A DNA stretch of 64,000 nt from Caldilineaceae bacterium (GTDB taxonomy: Bacteria > Chloroflexota > Anaerolineae > Caldilineales > Caldilineaceae). The notes under the pieces were generated by a model, which had not been told where the DNA came from, did no database searches, and saw only the letters and a list, made by a program, of their open reading frames with translations. The position numbers and the translations under genes are program-made. How positions within the stretch are numbered: the stretch's first letter is position 1; each line of letters opens with the position of its first letter. Of the stretch, positions 43,553 through 52,197 are shown piece by piece. The stretch lies in the NCBI GenBank assembly GCA_019637645.1, contig JAHBVH010000038.1, forward strand, positions 1 to 64,000. Direction: 5' to 3'.

Positions 43553-45175
43553 TTACCGGGGGGGGCCGCCTTGGCCACCACCGGGAGGGCCACCACTACC
43601 CGGACCAAAGCTTTGTTGGCGATCTAAATAGGAAGCCACACTGCCTACCACTTGGTCACCCGCTTGTAATTCCGCTGATTGGACAACGGTCCACTCGCCT
43701 TGGATAGCACCTGGTGTTACCACCACAGGAGTTGTTGTTTCCCCGCTCACCACGAGCACCACCGCTTCCCCATTCTGCTGCTGGATCGAGGCAGTCGGCA
43801 CGAGCCAACCGTCGCTGGCCGTGCTCGTATCTTTAATCGTCGCTACTGCCGTCATCCCGGGCCGAACACCCGCCAATTCATCGTCGGTCAGCCGGATGGT
43901 AACGGGGTAATAGACAACACCCGACGAACTATCACTGGAGGGGGCAATGGAAACGACCTCACCCACTAAGGATTGACCGGAAAGCGCGTCAACTTCGACC
44001 GCGGCAGGTTGACCAACAGTGATCTGCGGCACATCTAACTCGGCAACATTGATGGTTAGTTCAAGTTGGCCTGTATCGGCCAAGGTCACCACGGTCGTCC
44101 CTTCGCTGACCCGCTGTCCTACTTCGGCAGCCACGGCGAGAACCGTTCCCGCAACCGGTGCCGTCACTTGGGCAGCCGCCAAGTTCGCATACGCTTCTTC
44201 TAAATCGACCAGAGCCTGTTCAAGGCTAATCTGGGCAGCGCGTAAGTCGCTTGTGTTGGGACCCGCTTTGAGATCAGCCAATGCCTTTTCAGCATCGGCA
44301 ACCTGGGCTTTGGCGGTTGCGATCTCGGCTTCGGTCGGTGAGTTAAGCAGGGTGTCAAGCTGGGCCTGGGCATTCTGGGCCGAGCTGACTGCGGATTGCA
44401 CTTCGGAATTGGCCGCCGCGGCGACTGACTGTTCATAGGAAGCCTTAGCGCTTTCATAGTCAATCGTTGCATCTTGAAGGGCAGCGGCTTCACTGGTCAT
44501 GCCCACATCATTGCGCCAAGCCACGCGATCGTAGGAGCGTCTTGACTCGGCTAAGGCAACTTCCGCTTTCTTGAGCGAAGCGCTCAGTTGGGTCAATTCG
44601 GCTTGGCTAGGCCCAGCCTGTAACTCATTGTATTTCGACCATGCCGAAGAAAGGCTACTGCGGGCGGCAGCGATCTCTGCCGCACTGGGGCCAGCCAGGA
44701 CATCGGCCAGATTCTCCTGCGCCGAAGCTAGATTGGCCTCGGCCAAGGCGAGTTCAGCATCATCGGCGGGTTCGGACAATTGGGCGAGGTTGTTGCGTTG
44801 GGCATCGACGGTCAGCTCGGCCCGTTTGGCGGCGCGCTCGAGGGCCACTGTATCCAATACCAACAGCAGATCGCCAGCCGCCACCTGATCACCCACACGC
44901 ACATGGACGGTGTTCACCAGGCCACTCACATCAGCCGCCACCAACTTTTGTTCGACCAGACTAATGTTCCCCGCGGCACTCACCTCGCTGATCAGCGCGT
45001 TGGCCGGTTGAATGGCGATGGTAGCCGGTGCGGCGCTAGCGGCATTGCTATTGTTGTTCCCCCGATCCCCGCCTATTTGGGCATTGACCTGGGTATTATA
45101 GAGAAAGAAATAAGCAGCGCCGCCGATGACGATCAGCAGTAGCAGCGTGACAAGCCAACGTTTTCCGATATACAT
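43553..45175 (-). CDS. HlyD/MacA-type membrane-fusion protein of the MacAB-like operon
   Basis: 540 residues. N-terminal helix (WLVTLLLLIVIGGAAYFFLY), lipoyl half (VAADVSGLVNTVHVRVGDQV), coiled coil (about 105-320, including AGPSQAELTQLSASLKKAEV and WRNDVGMTSEAAALQ, shared almost word for word with the paralogue at 37434-39071), second lipoyl half (AQVTAPVAGTVLAVAAEVGQ), barrel domains and a Gly/Pro-rich tail. Last gene of the ATPase-permease-adaptor operon, 78 bp after the permease. The start is after TAATGAAGGAGT. Confidence 0.9.
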   Translation of the reverse strand: MYIGKRWLVTLLLLIVIGGAAYFFLYNTQVNAQIGGDRGNNNSNAASAAPATIAIQPANALISEVSAAGNISLVEQKLVAADVSGLVNTVHVRVGDQVAAGDLLLVLDTVALERAAKRAELTVDAQRNNLAQLSEPADDAELALAEANLASAQENLADVLAGPSAAEIAAARSSLSSAWSKYNELQAGPSQAELTQLSASLKKAEVALAESRRSYDRVAWRNDVGMTSEAAALQDATIDYESAKASYEQSVAAAANSEVQSAVSSAQNAQAQLDTLLNSPTEAEIATAKAQVADAEKALADLKAGPNTSDLRAAQISLEQALVDLEEAYANLAAAQVTAPVAGTVLAVAAEVGQRVSEGTTVVTLADTGQLELTINVAELDVPQITVGQPAAVEVDALSGQSLVGEVVSIAPSSDSSSGVVYYPVTIRLTDDELAGVRPGMTAVATIKDTSTASDGWLVPTASIQQQNGEAVVLVVSGETTTPVVVTPGAIQGEWTVVQSAELQAGDQVVGSVASYLDRQQSFGPGSGGPPGGGQGGPPR

Positions 45176-45253
45176 GGTTACTCCTTCATTACCTGTTCAG
45201 CTGGAAAGCGGTCCACGCTACGCCGATCCATGGACCGCGTGCGGTGATCCTGA

Positions 45254-46480
45254 CTATTCATAGCGCAACGCGTCAATGGGATCAAGCTTGGTTGCACGCC
45301 AAGCGGGATAGAGACCAAAGATAAAGCCACTGCCCGAGCTGACCCCGATGGCTAACATCAATGCCCAATACTCGATCACAATGCCAAAGGGCATAAATGA
45401 CAGCTGACTTAGACCATAGGCCAAACTGTAGCTAATCGCAATGCCGATCAACCCGCCCAAAACACAGAGAACGAGTGATTCCACCAAAAATTGCAATAAA
45501 ATATCGCTATTATGCGCGCCAACCGCTTTGCGTAGCCCGATCTCGCGCGTTCGTTCTGTCACGGAGACCAACATGATGTTCATAATGCCAATGCCGCCAA
45601 CCAAAAGGCTGATCCCGCCGATGCTGCCCAGCAAAATCGTTAGCGTACCCGTCACCGTGCTGATCATCTCGAGCTGATCGGCTTGATTGGTGATGGTAAA
45701 ATCATTTTCATTCTTGGCACTAAGCCCATGCCGCATGCGCAGCACTTGCTCAATGTGTAGCGCGGCGGCATCCATTCCCTCCGCGGTGGCGACTTGAATA
45801 CTCAGGGTAGAGACGGAGTAACTACCTCGGTGGCGGTTGGCATTGAAGAGGCGACCTTGTGCCACTTCAATCGGGACATAGGTTCGGTTATCATTGCTGC
45901 CAAAGCCAGCCCCGCCGCTCTCTTTGAGCACACCTACCACCTGAAAGGTATTATTGTTGATCCGCAAGGTTTGCCCGATCGCGGTATCGGCGCTCCCAAA
46001 GAGATCCCCAGCCACGGTGTAGCCGAGCACAACCACGCTCTGCTTCGCCTCCACCTGTTCTTCGGTGAAGAAGGTGCCATAGGCAATGTCCAAATCAGTC
46101 ACAATGGCATAATTGGCCGTTGTCCCAACGACTTGATAGCTGCCCTCTTGGTCGTTGTTGGTAAAGGTCGCGTTGGAAGCGTATTGGGGCGCAACATAGA
46201 CCAAGTCTGGGAAGATGGTTTTGTCGGCAAGCGTCGCCGCGTCGGCCATGGTCATGGTGGCGGCGCTGCTGCCGCGGCTGGAGCCAGAGCTAACCGTCAG
46301 CAGGTTGACCCCACCACTTTGAATGTTGGCCGTAATATCCGCCGCCGCCCCGCTCCCAAAGCCGGTGGTAAGCAAGACAGCCGTCACCCCAATGATGATG
46401 CCCAACATGGTTAGCCCAGCCCGCAATTTATGGGCAAAAATGCTGGTAAGGGCAACTCCAAAATATCTAAATAGCTTCAT
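45254..46480 (-). CDS. MacB/FtsX-type ABC permease
   Basis: 408 residues from the ATG at 46480 (MKLFRYFGVAL). The longer open frame upstream merely reads the 12-bp minisatellite (TTLRTTLRT...) and is rejected. N-terminal helix [20 protein letters not shown], extracellular core, C-terminal helices starting [20 protein letters not shown], then [15 protein letters not shown]. Very similar to the permease at 24713-25936. The start overlaps the ATPase gene by 14 bp, so the two are coupled. Confidence 0.9.
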   Translation of the reverse strand: MKLFRYFGVALTSIFAHKLRAGLTMLGIIIGVTAVLLTTGFGSGAAADITANIQSGGVNLLTVSSGSSRGSSAATMTMADAATLADKTIFPDLVYVAPQYASNATFTNNDQEGSYQVVGTTANYAIVTDLDIAYGTFFTEEQVEAKQSVVVLGYTVAGDLFGSADTAIGQTLRINNNTFQVVGVLKESGGAGFGSNDNRTYVPIEVAQGRLFNANRHRGSYSVSTLSIQVATAEGMDAAALHIEQVLRMRHGLSAKNENDFTITNQADQLEMISTVTGTLTILLGSIGGISLLVGGIGIMNIMLVSVTERTREIGLRKAVGAHNSDILLQFLVESLVLCVLGGLIGIAISYSLAYGLSQLSFMPFGIVIEYWALMLAIGVSSGSGFIFGLYPAWRATKLDPIDALRYE

Positions 46481-47375
46481 GGACCTTGTCCTCAGTGTTG
46501 TCCTCAGTGTTGTCCTCAGTGTTGTCCTCAGTGTTGTCCTCAGTGTTGTCGCCAGTGATAGCATCGACACGCGCTTGGCGGGCAACCCCGTTCTGATGAA
46601 GCATGGCGGTCGGTGGTGCCGTCAATGGTGTGGGTGCCAACGTCGCAATCTGGTGGGTAGACGGCTGAACATTTTGTTCATCGCTTAAAATCAGACCATC
46701 ACGGATGGTAATGATCCGCTGTGCCTGGCGCGCAATATCCAGATCATGGGTAACGACAATCAGCGTCATGCCTTGTTGGTGCAACTCTTCAAAAAGCGCC
46801 ATGACCTCTTCGCCCGTCTTGGTATCTAACGCCCCGGTTGGTTCGTCGGCGAGGAGGATGCTCGGGTTATTGACCAAGGCGCGGGCAATAGCAACCCGCT
46901 GCTGCTGACCACCAGAGAGCTCGTCGGGCCGGTGGTGGGTACGGTCACCCAATCCGACGCGCGAGAGGGCATCAACCGCCATTTTACTCGCTTTCCCAGC
47001 GGGAACACCGGCATAGAAGAGGGGCAATTCGACCTGGCGTCGGGCATTGGTCCGCGCTAACAAATTAAAGCGCTGAAAGACAAAGCCGATCTCCCGGTTG
47101 CGCAGGTCAGCCATTTGATTCTGGCTCAATTTGCTGGTCTCGACACCGCGGATCCGGTAGCTACCGGTGCTCGGCTTGTCTAAGAGGCCAATCATATTCA
47201 TCAGCGTACTCTTTCCCGAACCACTTGCGCCGATAATCGCGACATATTCGCCTTCATGAATGGTCAGCGAGAGCCCGCGCAAGGCATGTACTTCGGTTTC
47301 GCCCATTTTATAGACTTTGGCCATATTGGCGATCTCTATGACTGGTGGTTGGGGCGCGACTTGTTGTTTGTCCAT
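46467..47375 (-). CDS. MacB/LolD-type ABC transporter ATPase with repeat tail
   Basis: 302 residues. Walker A GASGSGKSTLMN, Q-loop VFQRFNLL, signature LSGGQQQRVAIARAL, Walker B ILLADEPTGALD and the switch His in VVTHDLD. After the core (about 230) comes an extension ending in (N-T-E-D) repeated five times, encoded by a 12-bp minisatellite (46489-46548), then KVHEAI. The ATPase would energise the permease encoded next. The promoter at 47429-47461 carries the shared 11-bp repeats; the ribosome site is GAGGAGTGTAGGA. Confidence 0.92.
   Translation of the reverse strand: MDKQQVAPQPPVIEIANMAKVYKMGETEVHALRGLSLTIHEGEYVAIIGASGSGKSTLMNMIGLLDKPSTGSYRIRGVETSKLSQNQMADLRNREIGFVFQRFNLLARTNARRQVELPLFYAGVPAGKASKMAVDALSRVGLGDRTHHRPDELSGGQQQRVAIARALVNNPSILLADEPTGALDTKTGEEVMALFEELHQQGMTLIVVTHDLDIARQAQRIITIRDGLILSDEQNVQPSTHQIATLAPTPLTAPPTAMLHQNGVARQARVDAITGDNTEDNTEDNTEDNTEDNTEDKVHEAI
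46489..46548. repeat. 12-bp minisatellite, five perfect copies
   Basis: TCCTCAGTGTTG repeated exactly five times, then a diverged unit. In the ATPase frame it encodes Asn-Thr-Glu-Asp repeats; it lies just upstream of the overlapping permease start at 46480. Confidence 0.95.
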
Positions 47376-47428
47376 TCCTACACTCCTCTACTGCACACGG
47401 CTTGAAGCGCACTCGGTTCTTTTCTCTT

Positions 47429-47461
47429 AGTATAGCGGGAAAATGTGGGGAAATTCTGAAG
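47429..47461 (-). promoter_or_regulatory. 11-bp-repeat promoter of the MacAB-like operon
   Basis: On minus: CTTCAGAATTT (47451-47461), CCCCACATTTT (47440-47450), CCCGCTATACT (47429-47439), ending in a perfect -10 TATACT. Its first half-site differs from that of the 22171-22203 promoter at one position only. Confidence 0.65.
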
Positions 47462-47590
47462 AGAGTTTGTACGTGTGATGGGAATTTCATAGAACCTGCG
47501 CCGAGCGGCTTGACCTATGGGATGAAGAGGTGTTGACCTTTTGCAGGCCACAGCAAGTACGCTTTGCGGTCGCGTGGTGGTGCGTCGCGC

Positions 47591-48811
47591 CTATGCTGAC
47601 GGCCAAGCCAAGAGCGTCACCAGAGTTTCGGCATCCCCATGATTGCCAGCTTTCAAGATGATCTGATAGCGCGCGCCCGTTACCGTCTCGCCGATGGTTA
47701 GTGGCATGCCCGGCAGTAGTTCGGCCACCACCTGGAGGGCTGTGATCCCCAAGGCGTCTAACAGGTGCAGCGCCGTATCCCCACCGACAACGATCAGGGC
47801 TTGGGGAGCGTGCTGTTGGATCTGCGCAACGGCCACCTGTGCAAGGAGCGCCGCATGGTGGCGTGCTTGGTCGCCTTCGAGCGACAGCCCAGGTTGTGGC
47901 GGCGGCAGATGAAGCAGCGTCGCGGGGTGTGGCGCCCCTTGGCGCGCCCAAGGCACGTCCAGCGGCTGTTGGGGATTCACTTCATGGCAATTAGCTTGAG
48001 CCCAACGCAACACATGCGCCACTTGGCGTTGGGCCATGGGGCTGCCACTCCCCACGACGGCCAGGCGGGGCCAGCTCACTGCAACCTGTTCCGGCTGTGC
48101 AACCGGTCGATCCGCAGACGGCGACGCCAACGCCGTGGCAATCACCCCGATCAAACCAGCGCTGCCACAGAAGAGTGCCGCCGGCAATGCGCGTCGCGTG
48201 GCTTGGTAAAGGGTCGCCAAGTCCGCTTCGGTGAGGGCATCCACCACAATCAATTGAGCACCCGTTGCCTGCTGCGTCACTAAGCTAGCCGCGAGCGCTG
48301 CCACCCCCGCGCGCACCTCAGCCAGGGCCACGGTCGCCACGGGCAGCGCCGTCTGTTGACGCAAGCGGGTTGGCAAATGGAGCGCTTGGGCTGGGGCTTG
48401 CGCATAAACTAGGTAGCCATTCACCAATCCTCGCCCTTGCGCCGGAAAGGCTGGCGCAATGATCACACAGGGTGATGCCGTAGGTGGGGTCGTGAAGGGG
48501 AGCAGGGCAGCTAATTCCGCCCCGATGTTGCCCCGCAGGGTCGAATCGATCTTTTTGTACCAAAGAGGCTTGACACTATGCTCATCAACTTGCTGGATCG
48601 CACCAGCCAATTGACGTATACGCGCCGCGGCTACCACTGGTGCAACGGCGCGCGAATCAGAGGAGAAGGCAACCGCTCCCGGCGGCAAGGGGCGCGTTGG
48701 CATTTGGAGCAAAATCGTTGTGGGAAGACCCACACCAGCACAGCGTGCAGCACAATCTGCCGCACCAGTGGCATCATCCGCCAGGATCCGAAGCGAAGCA
48801 ATCGAATGCAT
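47591..48811 (-). CDS. Four-carbon acid sugar kinase family protein
   Basis: 406 residues. N-terminal RILADDATGAADCAARCA and YKKIDSTLRGNIGAELAALL, and C-terminal ALIVVGGDTALHLLDALG with LPGMPLTIGET and ILKAGNHGD..TL, the features of the DUF1537/OtnK family. Members phosphorylate four-carbon sugar acids such as erythronate, threonate or 3-oxo-tetronate. The usual partners (PdxA-like dehydrogenase, aldolase) are absent here, so the exact substrate is unknown. Single gene, with no clear terminator seen. Confidence 0.85.
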   Translation of the reverse strand: MHSIASLRILADDATGAADCAARCAGVGLPTTILLQMPTRPLPPGAVAFSSDSRAVAPVVAAARIRQLAGAIQQVDEHSVKPLWYKKIDSTLRGNIGAELAALLPFTTPPTASPCVIIAPAFPAQGRGLVNGYLVYAQAPAQALHLPTRLRQQTALPVATVALAEVRAGVAALAASLVTQQATGAQLIVVDALTEADLATLYQATRRALPAALFCGSAGLIGVIATALASPSADRPVAQPEQVAVSWPRLAVVGSGSPMAQRQVAHVLRWAQANCHEVNPQQPLDVPWARQGAPHPATLLHLPPPQPGLSLEGDQARHHAALLAQVAVAQIQQHAPQALIVVGGDTALHLLDALGITALQVVAELLPGMPLTIGETVTGARYQIILKAGNHGDAETLVTLLAWPSA

Positions 48812-49052
48812 AATTGACCTAGTGAAATTTGCAAAAATCGTAATCTAGATGTAAGTTTACGCGAGACAAAATGTAGTCTTCTTCCTACAATTCTCGTATT
48901 TCTTTTACTTTAGGCGGTACGCAGTTAAATGGGCGACGAGAGACGTGTCAGGTTTTCCAAACCTGACACGTCTAGTCCAAGTGCGTAACGTCTAGACTTG
49001 TCGGTAGACCCTATCACGAGCATTGCGTAACCCTTGAGCAAGGAAGGTATCT
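48812..49052. other. Divergent intergenic region
   Basis: Contains the inverted-repeat element at 48919-48986 and the leader of the plus-strand secreted-protein gene with AAGGAAGG at about 49040. No other gene is visible. Confidence 0.5.
48919..48994. repeat. Copy of dispersed intergenic inverted-repeat family
   Basis: Core AGACGTGTCAGGTTT (48941-48955) pairs perfectly over 15 bp with AAACCTGACACGTCT (48959-48973), loop TCC. Outer arms ACGCAGTT (48919-48926) and AAGTGCGT (48979-48986) form the imperfect ends, followed by AACGTCT. Confidence 0.85.
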
Positions 49053-50081
49053 ATGTCAAGCCCCCTCGTTTGGATTGCCGCCGGAATTTCTAGTATTGGC
49101 ATGCTTTGTCTCCTCTTTTTTGCCATCCCGCTAGAAGCACCGCCGACCCCGATCAGTATTCGACAACAGCGCTTGGTGGCCCTATCAGCCGCCCCCGTAG
49201 AGGCAACTACCTTTACACCACCGCACAAACTCGCCAGTCGTTTTGCCAAGCTGGCCAACCAATCAGCCGCCTTACCACCCGCGGTCATTACCATCACCGT
49301 CCAGACTACACCAGCGAGCCGCCAGGACTTCCGTTTTCATGGCGATCTGGGGGATTTCCAGCTGGATCAAGCCGAGCCCGATGATGGCGATGCCATAGGT
49401 CAGACAAAAACATTTACGGTAACGCCTGGCCTCTACGCGGTAGAGACCGAAACGCCGCTGACTTGGCAGCTCAGCGCCATTGACTGTACCGCCGGTAGCC
49501 AATTGAACCTGCAACTCATTCGGGGCCAAGCCAAGCTACTGCTCCAAGCTGGCGACCAACTCCGCTGTACCTTTGTGCATCAACGGGGCGTTACGATCCG
49601 CACCCGCAGTTATCATGACACGAATGGTGATCGTACCCCTACGCCGGGCGAGCCATATCTCCGCGATGAGATCATCCTGATCTACAAGGACCAAAACATT
49701 CTGCTCAGCTCACAAGTTACCAATCAACACGGCAAAGCCAACTTTAACTACTTACCAGCAGGCAGCTATGCCGCGTGTACCGTCCCCCAAACCGGGTGGC
49801 GCAACAGCCAACCGGGTGTCATCGAGACGGCCTACGGGAGCCCCTGTTATACCTTTGCCCTCAATGCGGGTGAAGTGGCAACCCTTTGGTTTGGTCACCA
49901 ACAAGGCAACGATCCGGTGCCACCCATCCCGCCCACGGGGCCACATGCCCTCACGATTGTTCAAGGGAATGACGTAACAAGCCATGACGATGGCTACGAC
50001 GATTGGTCATTGGTTGACGCCGACATGAATCAAGCTGAACCCAGCCTGTCCCTCTTTTTGCCCTTGGCCTCTACCCAATAA
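49053..50081 (+). CDS. Secreted protein with prealbumin/SdrD-B-like fold
   Basis: 342 residues. N-terminal hydrophobic helix (WIAAGISSIGMLCLLFFAI) suggests export or anchoring. About 80-190: ITITVQTTPASRQDFRFHGD followed by LDQAEPDDGDAIGQTKTFTV, and about 195-270: TRSYHDTNGDRTPTPGEPYL with YLPAGSYAACTVPQTGW, read as prealbumin-like/SdrD-B adhesin-type beta-sandwich modules that often carry Ca2+ or a packing role. The C-terminal tail is acidic and ends in SLFLPLASTQ. Probably a surface protein; function unknown. Ribosome site AAGGAAGG. Confidence 0.7.
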   Translation: MSSPLVWIAAGISSIGMLCLLFFAIPLEAPPTPISIRQQRLVALSAAPVEATTFTPPHKLASRFAKLANQSAALPPAVITITVQTTPASRQDFRFHGDLGDFQLDQAEPDDGDAIGQTKTFTVTPGLYAVETETPLTWQLSAIDCTAGSQLNLQLIRGQAKLLLQAGDQLRCTFVHQRGVTIRTRSYHDTNGDRTPTPGEPYLRDEIILIYKDQNILLSSQVTNQHGKANFNYLPAGSYAACTVPQTGWRNSQPGVIETAYGSPCYTFALNAGEVATLWFGHQQGNDPVPPIPPTGPHALTIVQGNDVTSHDDGYDDWSLVDADMNQAEPSLSLFLPLASTQ

Positions 50082-50185
50082 AGCGGCTCGCACAATTTTC
50101 CACGAAAACGGCCATCCCAACGAAGCTGGCTGGTACCGGCCTAGTATCAGTCAGCTTGAAAGTTATTGTCAAAGCAACAATTCGG

Positions 50186-50214
50186 TTGACAGCCCGTAGA
50201 AGCTATACTATAGT
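50186..50214 (+). promoter_or_regulatory. Consensus, leaderless promoter of the AroE-like gene
   Basis: TTGACA (50186-50191), 17-bp spacer, TATAGT (50209-50214). The expected start (50221-50222) coincides with the ATG; no ribosome-binding sequence is present. Confidence 0.7.
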
Positions 50215-50221
50215 TACACCT

Positions 50222-51163
50222 ATGGAAAATCAACCGCGCTGTCAACAACCTACCTTTTATTTTATTGGCGTCACCACCGGTCAGTCGGCGGCCCAACGCA
50301 TCTTTCCGCAGTGGATGGCGGTACTACAACGGTCAGAAGTAGTGCTGCAGGGGGTCGATTTTCGCCTTCACGATGAGCCAGCTCGCTACCGGCAATTGGT
50401 CGAGTCGATCAAAGCCGATCCGTTGGCGCTGGGGGGGCTCATTACCACCCACAAAATTGACCTCTTAGCCGCCTCACGCGATCTGTTTGACCAGTTGGAT
50501 CCCTATGCCGAGCTGTGTGATGAAGTTTCCTGTATTGCCAAAGAGGGCGACGCCTTGGTCGGCTATGCAGTGGACCCCGTGGCCGATGGCCGCGCCCTCG
50601 ACACGCTGCTGGGAGAAGGCTATTTCGAGCGCACAGGCGGCCATCTGCTCGCGCTGGGGGCCGGTGGCGCGGCCGCGGCTTTGGCCCTCCATATTTTACA
50701 CAAACCCCAGGTTGCGGATCGGCCACGCCACTTCACCTTGGTTGATATGGATGCGGAACGGCTGGCGCACATTCGGGCCATCGTGGAAAAACAGCCGACC
50801 GACATTCAGTTCCATTATCACCACCACCACCACGCGGCCCAAAATGACGCGTTGCTTGCCAATTTGCCCCCCGCCAGTGTCATCATCAATGCGACCGGCT
50901 TGGGCAAAGACCGTCCTGGTTCACCGCTGACCGATCAGGCCGAATTTCCGCTGTTAAGTATTGCCTGGGAGCTGAACTATCGCGGCCAGCTTGATTTTAT
51001 GCACCAAGCCCTACGCCAACAAGCCGAACGCCAGCTCACTGTTGCGGATGGCTGGGAAGCCTTTCTCCATGGCTGGACGGGTGTCATTGCCCATGTGCTC
51101 GGCGTCACCATCACACCTACTTTATTTGCCGAGCTAGCCGAAGTCGCCGCCCACTATCGGTAG
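50222..51163 (+). CDS. Shikimate-dehydrogenase-like (AroE-fold) protein
   Basis: 313 residues from the ATG at 50222; the frame extends to 50156, but a promoter occupies that stretch. N-terminal half: FYFIGVTTGQSAAQRIFPQW, LGGLITTHKIDLL (the catalytic Lys position) and DPVADGRALDTLL; then a Rossmann segment LLALGAGGAAAALALHIL and VIINATGLGKDRPGSPL. Overall like AroE, but the shikimate-binding N-terminus is divergent, so it may act on another substrate (quinate-like or unknown). An unusual His run (HYHHHHHAA) lies near residue 198. No other aromatic pathway gene is near. Confidence 0.75.
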   Translation: MENQPRCQQPTFYFIGVTTGQSAAQRIFPQWMAVLQRSEVVLQGVDFRLHDEPARYRQLVESIKADPLALGGLITTHKIDLLAASRDLFDQLDPYAELCDEVSCIAKEGDALVGYAVDPVADGRALDTLLGEGYFERTGGHLLALGAGGAAAALALHILHKPQVADRPRHFTLVDMDAERLAHIRAIVEKQPTDIQFHYHHHHHAAQNDALLANLPPASVIINATGLGKDRPGSPLTDQAEFPLLSIAWELNYRGQLDFMHQALRQQAERQLTVADGWEAFLHGWTGVIAHVLGVTITPTLFAELAEVAAHYR

Positions 51164-51246
51164 TGCCAACAGACTTTGAGCAGAAGATGGAACGCAGATT
51201 GACCTCTGATATGGTGGATCAATCAGCTCAATCCGCGTGCTAGGCT

Positions 51247-52191
51247 TTACCCTAACCGCGGCGCGACGGCCATGATCAGGATCAATGCGACAATCGCAAA
51301 GAACGCAAACTCGAGAAGAACGCGTCGGTTTAGCTGATCTTGGAGGCCGTGCTGAGCAATTCCCACAATAATATAAAAGATCAAGAGCAACAGAAGACCG
51401 CCCGTCAAGCTGCTGATCGTCCACCAGTAGTTGAGCGCCCAAGTGACCTGCCCAAGAATCATCCCGGTCAACACGCCATAGGTGAGCACATTGAGCGGAC
51501 GGTCGGTGGTGCTGCGGAGCAATTCAATCGCGAGCAGGGTAGCAGTCAGCGCGACGAGCGTACCCGAAAGCAAGCTGCGCGTTCGCGTTTGGTAGACGAA
51601 AAGAAAGAGTACGAGCGCTGCCCCATACGAGAGTGCATCTAACACAAGGCGGGAACGACGAAAGCCTGATTGACCACGTTCAATCGTGGTGTAGAGGCTA
51701 AAGAGCGCGAGGATCATCAACCCACCACTGGCTAGTAGCATCAGGGCCTGCATGGGCCGGTTGGGCGCTAAGGGCAGCACATAGACAGCAATAATGGCAA
51801 TGGCCATGGGTAGCGCGCCAAAAGGCCAAGCCCACCCCCAGCGCGATTCGGTGAGGAAACGGGGATGGGCGCGGATCACACTTTCGACCCCCGCCGCGGC
51901 AAAGATCGCCAACACCAACGCGGCCACCAAGGTTTTGGTTAAGGCAATGCTCACCGGCGAGCCCAGCGCGCGCAGCGAAATCACAGTGGTGGGCAAACTA
52001 TAGAGTTGGCTAACACCCAAAGCAAAGACAAAGAGCCACGTGATCACACTGATGCGATCGCGATAATCGACCGTCAACGTTGCCGCGCTCCGAATAGCGC
52101 TGTAGGTTGGCATGCGCGAGGGGCGGGGCAGCCAAGGGCCGCGTAAAAATTCTTGAACTCTGTTCATCACTCTATCCATGACTTCATCCAT
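51247..52191 (-). CDS. Multi-pass membrane protein of unknown function
   Basis: 314 residues. About eight hydrophobic helices, for example VITWLFVFALGVSQLYSL, IALTKTLVAALVLAIFAAAG, AIAIIAVYVLPLAP, LMLLASGGLMILALFSLYTT, ALSYGAALVLFLFVYQT, GLLLLLIFYIIVG and LEFAFFAIVALILIMAVAP. The N-terminal tail is cytoplasmic-like and basic. I do not recognise the family. It starts six bases after the ptsI stop, so it is probably the last gene of the dihydroxyacetone/PTS operon, but no functional link is evident. Confidence 0.7.
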   Translation of the reverse strand: MDEVMDRVMNRVQEFLRGPWLPRPSRMPTYSAIRSAATLTVDYRDRISVITWLFVFALGVSQLYSLPTTVISLRALGSPVSIALTKTLVAALVLAIFAAAGVESVIRAHPRFLTESRWGWAWPFGALPMAIAIIAVYVLPLAPNRPMQALMLLASGGLMILALFSLYTTIERGQSGFRRSRLVLDALSYGAALVLFLFVYQTRTRSLLSGTLVALTATLLAIELLRSTTDRPLNVLTYGVLTGMILGQVTWALNYWWTISSLTGGLLLLLIFYIIVGIAQHGLQDQLNRRVLLEFAFFAIVALILIMAVAPRLG

Positions 52192-52197
52192 TTTGCG

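Noticed and set aside
46478..46585. Extended N-terminus of the MacB permease (reading TTLRTTLRT repeats).
   Set aside because: It is only another frame of the 12-bp minisatellite; the homologous permease starts at the equivalent of the ATG at 46480.
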